This document shows, in pieces, positions 56,818-64,000 of a stretch of DNA of 64,000 nt; the first letter of the stretch is position 1, and each line of letters begins with the position of its first letter. Under the pieces are notes generated by a model. It was not told where the DNA came from. It saw only the letters and a program-made list of their open reading frames with translations, and made no database searches. Location of the stretch: contig NC_003197.2 of the NCBI RefSeq assembly GCF_000006945.2, forward strand, positions 3,100,001-3,164,000. The letters run 5' to 3'. The DNA is from Salmonella enterica subsp. enterica serovar Typhimurium str. LT2. Its GTDB lineage: Bacteria; Pseudomonadota; Gammaproteobacteria; Enterobacterales; Enterobacteriaceae. The position numbers and the translations under genes were made by a program.

Positions 56818-57377
56818 AGATTAAATCCCGTTACGCTGTATTGCGCGTCAATAACCGTCTGAGGCTCGGCTTTGCTGGCGCCGCGCAGATGCAGCATGAG
56901 CACTGGCGAGAATCCCGTTATATCCCGGCGCTCAACGGTAAACGCCGTGATGAGTACCGTATTGGGATCGGTCATTTTTTCCCATCCCTTACCCTGGCAA
57001 GATGTTGCTCCGCGTAATGTCTCCAGAACGTTATCCTTCATACGGAACCCGGTCTGGTCGGCCTCTTTCGCCGGTATGGTATCCCAGACCCCGTTATTAT
57101 TCCCGTCCCACTGAACGATGACGCATTGCCCCTGTTCGGCAAGATGTAACCCTTCGCCAATGCAGTGGCCATGACAGTAACCCGCACGTTGAAGATGCTT
57201 CGCTACGGTATAGGTTCGCTGCCAGATTTCATCTTCCAGCGATAACTGTCGCGTGTTGTGCCAGATCTCGCGTTGTAGCGCCGGTAAAAATCGTGCGGAC
57301 CCAAGCAGTAAAATGGAACCGATCGCCATCGCCAGCACAACCTCCAGTAGCGAGAACCCCCGCGTGGTTATTGACAC
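56814..57377 (-). CDS. ppdB: prepilin peptidase-dependent protein B
   Basis: A 187-residue prepilin with a type III signal MSITTRG/FSLLEVVLAMAIGSILLLG, cleaved after Gly7, with Glu at +5. The domain after the helix, with the Cys segment AKHLQRAGYCHGHC, is of the GspJ/PilW type of minor pilin. It overlaps ppdA by 10 bp at its start and ygdB by 4 bp at its end. It is expected to be processed by a prepilin peptidase encoded elsewhere. Confidence 0.92.
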   Translation of the reverse strand: MSITTRGFSLLEVVLAMAIGSILLLGSARFLPALQREIWHNTRQLSLEDEIWQRTYTVAKHLQRAGYCHGHCIGEGLHLAEQGQCVIVQWDGNNNGVWDTIPAKEADQTGFRMKDNVLETLRGATSCQGKGWEKMTDPNTVLITAFTVERRDITGFSPVLMLHLRGASKAEPQTVIDAQYSVTGFNL

Positions 57378-57838
57378 GTGGCGGCCTCGTTACGCTCGCA
57401 TAGCCTGATTCGCCCCCAGGAGGAGACGACCAGACGCCACTCTCCGGCAGCGTTTTTCAGTACGATGTGCCCTGCCCATGCCGTATTGCGCAAGCCAAAG
57501 AAGGCTAACGACGGCGTGATATCGGCAAGGACGACATCACGCCAGTCGGGCGTAAACACAAAGGGGGAAGATGGCGTACACGATGTTTGCGTAGCAACAG
57601 AGCTGACAAAGCACCATGAACCGCCTTCGCTGACCACGCGAAGAATGTGATCGCGGTTATGCCAGTGAGCGTCCCCACGAAGTTGCAGCAGGTAATCCCG
57701 CACCTGACATGCGGTTTGCCACAGGCGCTGTTGCTGCTGCCAGCGTTGCCAGCCATAAAGTCCTGTGGCGCTGAGAATGATAATGAGCGACATCGCGACC
57801 ACCGTTTCAATGAGCGTATAGCCCTGTTGTTTTTTCAT
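57368..57838 (-). CDS. ppdA: prepilin peptidase-dependent protein A
   Basis: A 156-residue prepilin with the shortest leader of the set: MKKQQG/YTLIETVVAMSLIIILSATG, cut after Gly6, with Glu at +5. The globular domain has a GspH/FimT-like shape. It is the first gene of the ppdA-ppdB-ygdB-ppdC-recC string on the minus strand. About 185 bp separate it from thyA, and this gap must hold its promoter. Confidence 0.93.
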   Translation of the reverse strand: MKKQQGYTLIETVVAMSLIIILSATGLYGWQRWQQQQRLWQTACQVRDYLLQLRGDAHWHNRDHILRVVSEGGSWCFVSSVATQTSCTPSSPFVFTPDWRDVVLADITPSLAFFGLRNTAWAGHIVLKNAAGEWRLVVSSWGRIRLCERNEAATCQ

Positions 57839-58022
57839 GTCGGCAGTATGGCGGGCGGAAGAAAAATAACGAGCGCCAAATACAGATTGTTCGGCGCGTT
57901 ACGGAAAAAAGTTCATGTCTTGCAGCGCGTTGCAAAATTTCAGGAATGCGCGCCGAAGATTGAGACGAAGGGTAAAAAAAACCGACGCGCGATGACGTCG
58001 GTTATGGCAGGATCGTCAGCGC

Positions 58023-58817
58023 TTAGATAGCGACCGGCGCTTTAATACCGGGGTGCGGATCATAGCCTTCAATTTCGAAATCATCGAACCGGTAGTCAAA
58101 AAGCGAATCGGGTTTACGCTTAATGACCAATTTCGGCAGCGCGCGCGGTTCACGGCTTAATTGCAGGTGCGTCTGCTCCATATGGTTGCTGTACAGGTGC
58201 GTGTCGCCGCCGGTCCAGACAAAATCGCCGACGTCCAGGTCGCACTGTTGCGCCATCATATGCACCAGTAACGCGTAGCTGGCAATGTTGAACGGCAGAC
58301 CGAGGAACACATCGCAGGAGCGCTGATAAAGCTGACAGGAGAGTTTTCCATCTGCGACATAAAACTGGAAAAAGGCGTGACACGGCGCCAGCGCCATCTT
58401 ATCCAGCTCGCCGACGTTCCACGCAGAAACGATAATACGACGAGAGTCCGGGTCGTTTTTAAGCTGGCTTAAGACCGTGGCGATCTGATCGATATGGCGG
58501 CCATCCGGTGTTGGCCATGCACGCCACTGCTTACCATAAACCGGGCCTAAATCGCCGTTCTCATCGGCCCATTCGTCCCAGATGGTGACATTATTTTCGT
58601 GCAGGTAAGCGATGTTGGTATCGCCCTGCAAAAACCATAGCAGTTCGTGAATAATTGAACGTAAATGGCAGCGTTTCGTCGTCACCAGAGGAAAGCCTTC
58701 CTGCAGGTTAAAACGCATCTGATGGCCAAAAATGGAAAGCGTGCCGGTGCCGGTACGGTCGTTTTTCTGTGTGCCTTCATCCAGCACTTTTTGCATCAGT
58801 TCTAAATACTGTTTCAT
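58023..58817 (-). CDS. thyA: thymidylate synthase
   Basis: ThyA methylates dUMP to dTMP with methylenetetrahydrofolate and is the only de novo source of dTMP. The 264-residue protein has the nucleophile Cys146 in [14 protein letters not shown], the dUMP-binding RRIIVSAWN, and Arg21 in KNDRTGTGT. It starts six bases after the lgt stop on the same strand and is co-transcribed with it. The folate-binding C-terminus ends KAPVAI, as in E. coli. Confidence 0.98.
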
Positions 58818-58823
58818 GGTTCC

Positions 58824-59699
58824 TCAGGAAACGTGTTGCTGCGGGCGGCGGCGATATGCCCAAACCATCATGATCGCGCCAGCGATAATCATCGGGATAG
58901 AGAGAATCTGCCCCATGCTGATGTACTGTACCCACGCGCCGGTAAATTGCGCGTCCGGCTGGCGGAAGAATTCAACAATGATACGAAACGCGCCATAGCC
59001 AATCAGGAATAATCCGGAGACTGCGCCCATCGGACGCGGTTTGCGAATAAAGAGATTAAGGATGATAAACAGCACCACGCCTTCTAATGCCAACTCATAC
59101 AACTGGGAAGGGTGGCGTGGCAATACGCCGTAGGTATCAAAAATAGGCTGCCATTGCGGATGTGACGGCAGCAGCGCAATATCTTCCGCGCGTGAGCCAG
59201 GAAAGAGCATGGCAAACCGGAAGTCAGGATCGACGCGCCCCCACAATTCACCGTTGATAAAGTTGCCCAGACGCCCGGCGCCCAGGCCGAACGGAATTAA
59301 CGGCGCAATAAAATCAGACACCTGAAAGAACGAGCGCTTCGTGCGCCTGGCGAAGATAATCATCACCAGTATCACGCCGATAAGCCCGCCGTGGAAGGAC
59401 ATGCCGCCGTCCCAGACGCGGAATAAATAGAGCGGGTTATCCAGAAACAGAGGGAAGTTATAAAACAGGACATAGCCAATACGTCCCCCCAGGAAGACCC
59501 CCAGGAAACCTGCATAGAGTAAATTTTCAACTTCGTTTTTGGTCCAACCGCTTCCCGGACGGTTAGCGCGACGCACCGCCAACCACATCGCGAAAACGAA
59601 CCCCACCAGATACATCAAGCCATACCAGTGAAGCGCGACGGGCCCAATTGAGAAAATGACCGGATCAAAGTCCGGAAAATGCAGATAGCTACTGGTCAT
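58824..59699 (-). CDS. lgt: phosphatidylglycerol-prolipoprotein diacylglyceryl transferase
   Basis: Lgt transfers the diacylglyceryl group from phosphatidylglycerol to the lipobox cysteine of prolipoproteins, the first step of lipoprotein maturation in the inner membrane. The 291-residue protein has seven hydrophobic segments. It has the signature [17 protein letters not shown] near residue 140 and the essential His in [13 protein letters not shown] near 103. It substrates include YgdI and MltA in this window. A small open frame overlaps its start by 4 bp. Confidence 0.97.
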
Positions 59700-59893
59700 C
59701 TGTCACCACAATTTCTTGTTATTTCGCTGAAGAGATAGCGATTGATAAGCGCGCCTGCGCGTTGCAGACGCTCCAAAGGTGCGAATAATAGCACAAGGGT
59801 TAAAAGCGAGATGCCGATTACCGTTAAAAGATATGTATACGCATTGTCTTTCATCTTGCAGGCGTGTTGTCTGCGCCGTGAATCCACAGTCAC
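59696..59893 (-). CDS. putative small single-span membrane protein between ptsP and lgt
   Basis: A 65-codon frame (GTG start 59893) or 52 codons (ATG 59854, [10 protein letters not shown]) exactly fills the ptsP-lgt gap, and its TGA overlaps the lgt ATG (ATGA). The product has a basic start with SRRR and one strong membrane helix, [21 protein letters not shown] polar tail follows ([17 protein letters not shown]). I do not recognise a family. The coupling and the fit to the gap argue for a real gene. The lack of a strong ribosome site (GGAG lies about 12 bases before the GTG) argues against it. It could alternatively be only an upstream leader that couples lgt translation. Confidence 0.4.
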
Positions 59894-59914
59894 TCTCTTT
59901 TCCCGCTCCAGTCG

Positions 59915-62161
59915 TTACAACCCTCCTCGAATCAATCCCCCCATCCCGCGGCGCTCCATAAACGCCGCCACCTGATGACGCACTTCGGTCGCCATCTGCG
60001 CCTCAAGGCTGCGTCTGGCAAGGGTTTGCGCGTCTTCAAAATCGATATGCCGCAGCAGATATTTCACACGCGCTACCGAACGGCCATTCATCGAAAGATG
60101 GCGATATCCCAGACCGATAAGAATCGCCACGCACATCGGATCGCCCGCCATCTCGCCGCACAAGCGAAGATCGAGGCCATGTTTTTCGGCTTCCTGCGCG
60201 ATCATGGACAGTGCGCGCAGCATAGCCGGATGCAGACTGTCGTAAATACTGGCCACGCGGGTATTGTTGCGATCTACCGCCAGGATATATTGCGTTAAAT
60301 CGTTGGTGCCGACCGAGATAAAGTCGATCCGGTTAGCCAGATGCGGCAGCATAAATACCATTGATGGTACTTCCAGCATAATGCCGATACGCGGTTTCGG
60401 GATCGCATAGCCGATCATCTCCTCGACCTCGCGCCCGGCGCGTTCGATCAGACGCCGCGCTTCATCGACTTCATCAATACTGGTGACCATCGGCAGCAAA
60501 ATGCTGAGGTTGCCAGTCGCCGCATTGGCGCGCAGCATCGCGCGGACCTGGATCAAAAAGATCTCCGGCTGATCCAGCGTAATGCGGATCCCGCGCCAGC
60601 CCAGACACGGGTTCTCCTCGCTGATCGGCATATAGGGCAGTTGCTTATCCGCTCCCACATCCAGGGTCCGCAGCGTCACCGGTTTATCGTTAAACATTTG
60701 CAGCATCCCTTGATACTGCGCCACCTGCTCTTCTTCCGAGGGAAACCCGCTTTGCAGCATAAAGGGAATTTCAGTACGGTACAGGCCGATACCGTCGATC
60801 CGACTGCCTAACTTTTCCTCATGCTCGGGACTGAGCCCGGCATTCAGCATCACTTTGACTCGCTCGCCGCTTTTCAGTTGGGCGGGAAGATTGACGTCGT
60901 CCTCCGCCAGACGACTGAGTTCTATCTCTTCACTAATGAGCCGCTGATATTCCTGAATAAGCACGGGTTCAGGATCGACCAGTAATTCACCGCGATAGCC
61001 ATCCACCACCAACGTACGGCGATGTAGCACCGAAGGCTGGATATCAGCGCCCATGACGGTCGGGATACCGAGCGCGCGCACCATAATCGCCGCATGCGAG
61101 TTTGCCGCGCCGTCGCGCACCACAACGCCCGCCAGCCTGTCCTGCGGCAGCTCCGCCAGGGTGGTCGCCGACAGCTCATCCGCGACCAGAATAAAACGTT
61201 CCGGCCAGGCGTTTGGCCCCTGAACTGAATCATCAAGATGGAATAACAGCCGCTGCCCCAGCGTGCGTAAGTCTCCCGCACGTTCTTTGAGGTAGTTATC
61301 GGTTAGCGCCGCAAATTGCTCGGCAAATTTTTCGATGATTTTTTTAACGGCCCACTCCGCAACAGCGCCTTTGTCGACCTCGGCGAAGAGTTCGCGACGC
61401 AGTCTGGCGTCTGAAAGCAGGTGTGAGTACAGATCGAAAATGGCCGCCGTCTCTTTTTGCGCGCCGGCGGCAAAGCGTTTGCTGTATCGTCGGAATTCGT
61501 TCGCCGCCTCTTCCAGAGCGCCGGTCAGTCGTTCGCGTTCAAGAGAGGTATCCAGCGTAGACGCTTCGTAAACCTGTTCCATCAGCGGCATGGTCGCGTC
61601 TTGCCAGCCCGTTGCGATAGCCACGCCCGGCGCCGCAGGAAGCGCGCGGATTCGCGTCTGCCGGTATTGCCCGAACAGCGCTGTGACCTGCGACTGTGAC
61701 AGGATAGCCGCCATCTGCGTAGCGAGCGTGACGAGGAAAGACTCTTCGCTTTCATCGTACTGGCGCAATTCGCGCTGCTGTACGACCAGCACGCCGAGAA
61801 GTTGGCGACGCTGAATGATCGGCACGCCGAGAAACGCGCGAAAACGCTCCTCTTTTACCGAAGGAATGTATTTAAAGCTGGGATGTTTTTGCGCATCGGC
61901 AAGGTTAATGGGTTCCGCCAGTCTGCCCACCAGACCGACGATCCCCTCATCAAACGCAAGCGCAACGGTTCGACCACGCGGTTTTTTCAACCCCCGCGTC
62001 GCCATCAGGTAATAACAGCGTCGGTCATGATCGGCCAGGTAAACCGAGCAAACCTCTGTATCCATCGCAAGACAGATATCCGTGACCAGAATATTCAGCG
62101 CCTCGTTCAGACGCGGCGCACTGGCCACTTTTTCGACTATTTCGCGCAGGCGAGTGAGCAT
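59915..62161 (-). CDS. ptsP: PTS-nitrogen enzyme I (EI-Ntr)
   Basis: EI-Ntr starts the nitrogen phosphotransferase chain, passing phosphate from PEP to NPr and then EIIA-Ntr. The 748-residue protein has an N-terminal GAF domain (about 10-160) that binds glutamine. The EI N-domain has the phospho-acceptor His356 in GAANSHAAIMVRALG; it was counted. The PEP-utilising C-domain has GIGLYRTEIPFML, MLEVPSMVFMLPHLA and the active-site Cys in LRLCGEMAGDP. It starts 12 bp after rppH and ends about 215 bp before lgt. Confidence 0.98.
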   Translation of the reverse strand: MLTRLREIVEKVASAPRLNEALNILVTDICLAMDTEVCSVYLADHDRRCYYLMATRGLKKPRGRTVALAFDEGIVGLVGRLAEPINLADAQKHPSFKYIPSVKEERFRAFLGVPIIQRRQLLGVLVVQQRELRQYDESEESFLVTLATQMAAILSQSQVTALFGQYRQTRIRALPAAPGVAIATGWQDATMPLMEQVYEASTLDTSLERERLTGALEEAANEFRRYSKRFAAGAQKETAAIFDLYSHLLSDARLRRELFAEVDKGAVAEWAVKKIIEKFAEQFAALTDNYLKERAGDLRTLGQRLLFHLDDSVQGPNAWPERFILVADELSATTLAELPQDRLAGVVVRDGAANSHAAIMVRALGIPTVMGADIQPSVLHRRTLVVDGYRGELLVDPEPVLIQEYQRLISEEIELSRLAEDDVNLPAQLKSGERVKVMLNAGLSPEHEEKLGSRIDGIGLYRTEIPFMLQSGFPSEEEQVAQYQGMLQMFNDKPVTLRTLDVGADKQLPYMPISEENPCLGWRGIRITLDQPEIFLIQVRAMLRANAATGNLSILLPMVTSIDEVDEARRLIERAGREVEEMIGYAIPKPRIGIMLEVPSMVFMLPHLANRIDFISVGTNDLTQYILAVDRNNTRVASIYDSLHPAMLRALSMIAQEAEKHGLDLRLCGEMAGDPMCVAILIGLGYRHLSMNGRSVARVKYLLRHIDFEDAQTLARRSLEAQMATEVRHQVAAFMERRGMGGLIRGGL

Positions 62162-62173
62162 AATTTGCGTGGC

Positions 62174-62704
62174 TTAACCTCTTTTACGTCGATAAGCAGG
62201 CGCGCTTTGTAGCTTAGGGGGATTATCCTGAAGCGCCATGACAACACTTGCAAACTCTTTCATTACCCTGCGGTAGACATCGCGTTTAAATGACACCACT
62301 TGTCGAACCGGATACCAGTAACTTACCCAGCGCCAGCCGTCAAACTCCGGCGTACTGCTGGTTTGCATATTGATTTCGGCGTCGGCGCTCATTAACTGCA
62401 AAAGAAACCACTTTTGTTTCTGGCCGATACATACCGGCTTTGTGTCCCAACGCACCAAACGTTTTGGTAACTTGTAACGCAACCAGTTGCGAGTAGAAGC
62501 AAGGATCCGCACATCTTTACGGCTTAACCCAACTTCTTCAAACAGTTCCCGGTACATCGCCTGTTCTGCCGACTCCCCTGGATTTATCCCGCCCTGCGGG
62601 AACTGCCAGGAGTGCTGACCAAATCGCCGGGCCCACATCACCTGCCCCTGACGATTACAAATTACGATACCTACATTTGGGCGGTAGCCATCGTCATCAA
62701 TCAC
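62174..62704 (-). CDS. rppH: RNA pyrophosphohydrolase RppH
   Basis: RppH removes pyrophosphate from 5'-triphosphate RNA ends and so triggers RNase E decay of mRNA. The 176-residue Nudix hydrolase has the Nudix box at residues 38-60 ([20 protein letters not shown]) with Glu53, Glu56 and Glu57. The N-terminus is [17 protein letters not shown]. Basic residues at the C-terminus ([10 protein letters not shown]) may bind RNA. It is the first gene of an rppH-ptsP(-lgt-thyA) minus-strand series, divergent from mutH. Confidence 0.97.
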
Positions 62705-63386
62705 CGGACTACCTCAACATAAACCTTATATATGAACGATTGTTTCATACTCCAGTGAGGCGGTAAACCACTCTGTAATAGTGACACAGCCTAATAACAA
62801 TTGAATAACTCACAGTAAATAGCCGAGTTATAAACAGATGATGACGCCCTTGCGCCATTTTATTCACCTTTTCTGTGGATATAGTTGTGAAGAAGTATGG
62901 AATTACCACGGGAAAACCCAGAACAGTCTGAATTCCTCATGCTGGAGACAGTAAAAATAGTGCCTTATATTCATTGCGTTATAGACAAATCTTACATGCT
63001 ACCTTCATAAAGCGTGACCAGCATCACATCTAAGATCCTTATGCTGATGAAAGATCAACCAGCGTCGGTTTTATCCACAGATTGTGCCAATAACTTACGC
63101 ACTATTTGTCTGAATTTTCGATTTTCGTCGCACGTCAAGGCTGTAAATGGAAACAGTAGTGGCGGTTTTACACAGTTATCCCAACTTTCTGTGGATAACA
63201 TAGTGTAAGATCCTGTTTATTGTCAGTGACCAGAATTGGAAAACCCGCTTCAGCGTTGCGCAACACGAAGAAACAACACAAAAAAGGCAATAAAAATCAG
63301 TCTATTGAATATAAGACACAGAAAAAGATAAACTCTGCCCATACGGTATAAAATCACTGCTCATTTTTTAATCTAAGGTAATGGTA
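62705..63386. other. long rppH/mutH intergenic region
   Basis: About 680 AT-rich bp between divergent rppH and mutH, with no gene I can support; a 64-codon plus-strand frame at 63014 has no family likeness. A likely mutH -10 box TATAAA is at 63347-63352, and the ribosome site AAGG lies at 63375. It contains a cluster of DnaA-box sequences, listed separately. The size is unusual for this compact part of the map. Confidence 0.6.
62875..63198. promoter_or_regulatory. cluster of DnaA-box sequences upstream of mutH
   Basis: Two perfect consensus DnaA boxes lie here: TTATCCACA at 63071-63079 (plus strand) and its complement TGTGGATAA at 63190-63198. A near-match TGTGGATAT lies at 62875-62883. The 10-bp words TTATCCACAG and CTGTGGATAA are exact reverse complements of each other. 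DnaA could bind here and regulate mutH or rppH, or titrate DnaA. This is a sequence match only. Confidence 0.65.
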
Positions 63387-64000
63387 ATGTCCGCTCTTTG
63401 TCCGCTACTGACTCCGCCTGCTTCGGAAGCATTGCTGTTAGCCCAGGCGCGGCAGCTTTCCGGCTATACGTTAGGCGAGCTGGCGGCGATGGCCGGCATT
63501 ACCACGCCTAAAGATTTGAAGCGAGACAAAGGCTGGATCGGTGTCTTGCTGGAGATCTGGCTCGGCGCCAGCGCCGGGAGCAAGCCGGAGCAGGATTTCG
63601 CCGCGTTAGGCGTAGAACTGAAAACCATCCCGGTGGATAGTCTGGGTCGTCCTCTGGAAACAACCTTTGTTTGCGTGGCGCCGTTAACCGGTAACAGCGG
63701 CGTGACCTGGGAGACAAGTCACGTACGGCATAAATTGAAGCGCGTGCTATGGGTGCCGGTCGAAGGCGATCGCAGCATACCGTTAGCCGAACGCCGCGTA
63801 GGTTCGCCGTTACTCTGGAGTCCGAGTGAAGAAGAGGACAGGCAGCTACGCCTCGACTGGGAAGAGCTGATGGACATGATAGTGCTGGGCCAGGTGGAAC
63901 GCATTACCGCCCGTCATGGCGAAGTCTTGCAACTGCGACCCAAAGCCGCCAATGCCAGGGCGCTCACCGAGGCTATCGGCGCGCGCGGGGAACCTATTTT
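63387..64000 (+). CDS. mutH: DNA mismatch repair endonuclease MutH (cut by window end)
   Basis: MutH nicks the unmethylated strand at hemimethylated GATC sites when activated by MutS-MutL. About 204 codons are seen; the C-terminus (about 25 residues more in E. coli) lies past base 64000. The catalytic residues Asp70, Glu77 and Lys79 are in the segment [15 protein letters not shown] (counted from the start). The conserved block [18 protein letters not shown] is near residue 44. I start at the second ATG (63387), which has AAGG about nine bases upstream; the ATG two codons before is too close to that site. Confidence 0.96.

Noticed and set aside
63014..63208. 64-codon plus-strand frame before mutH
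   Set aside because: Runs through the DnaA-box cluster, has no ribosome site and no family likeness.

Overview
The window is a stretch of enterobacterial chromosome and best fits Salmonella enterica. The backbone gene order (pyrG, mazG, relA, rlmD, barA, gud genes, csrB, syd, queF, ppnN, sdaCB, xni, fuc genes, rlmM, gcvA/gcvB, csdAE, tcdA, mltA, initiator tRNAs, amiC, argA, recD, recB, ptrA, recC, prepilin genes, thyA, lgt, ptsP, rppH, mutH) is shared with Escherichia coli. Four details point to Salmonella: no mazEF between mazG and relA, a parDE pair plus a broken fimbrial subunit gene at that spot, a glycerate kinase gene at the end of the gud cluster, and a RarD-type permease between csdE and tcdA. 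No prophage, insertion sequence, integrase or CRISPR array was seen.

Region 1-6.5 kb holds the 5' part of pyrG, mazG, an AT-rich accessory scar with a fimbrial fragment and a ParDE-type toxin-antitoxin pair, then relA (ppGpp synthesis) and rlmD (23S rRNA methylation). Region 6.5-17.3 kb has the hybrid sensor kinase barA, the D-glucarate operon gudP-gudX-gudD-garK, the yqcC-truC-yqcA group, and the CsrA-sequestering RNA csrB with an upstream BarA/UvrY(SirA) response site. The sensor and its main output RNA thus lie about 8 kb apart. Region 17.3-24.4 kb holds syd/queF (divergent around a strong dyad), ppnN, the serine uptake and deamination pair sdaC-sdaB, and xni.

Region 24.5-32.7 kb is a complete L-fucose regulon: fucO-fucA on the minus strand diverge from fucP-I-K-U-R on the plus strand, with a CRP-like site between. 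Region 32.8-44.2 kb holds rlmM, ygdD, the gcvA/gcvB regulator-sRNA pair, lipoprotein ygdI, the CsdA-CsdE-TcdA sulfur/tRNA ct6A system interrupted by a permease, mltA, two identical tandem initiator tRNAs, amiC and argA with tandem ARG boxes.

Region 44.3-57.8 kb is the minus-strand recombination and prepilin block: ppdA-ppdB-ygdB-ppdC-recC-ptrA-recB-recD, many with overlapping ends. Region 58-64 kb has thyA-lgt-ptsP-rppH (minus strand), a possible unannotated small membrane protein ORF filling the ptsP-lgt gap, and a roughly 680-bp non-coding region with a cluster of DnaA-box sequences ahead of mutH, which runs off the window. Several REP/BIME palindromes sit in the intergenic gaps.

Most of the window is ordinary core chromosome. 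The most interesting unexplained signals are the small ptsP-lgt ORF, the DnaA-box cluster before mutH, the fimbrial deletion scar fused to parDE, and the syd/queF dyad.
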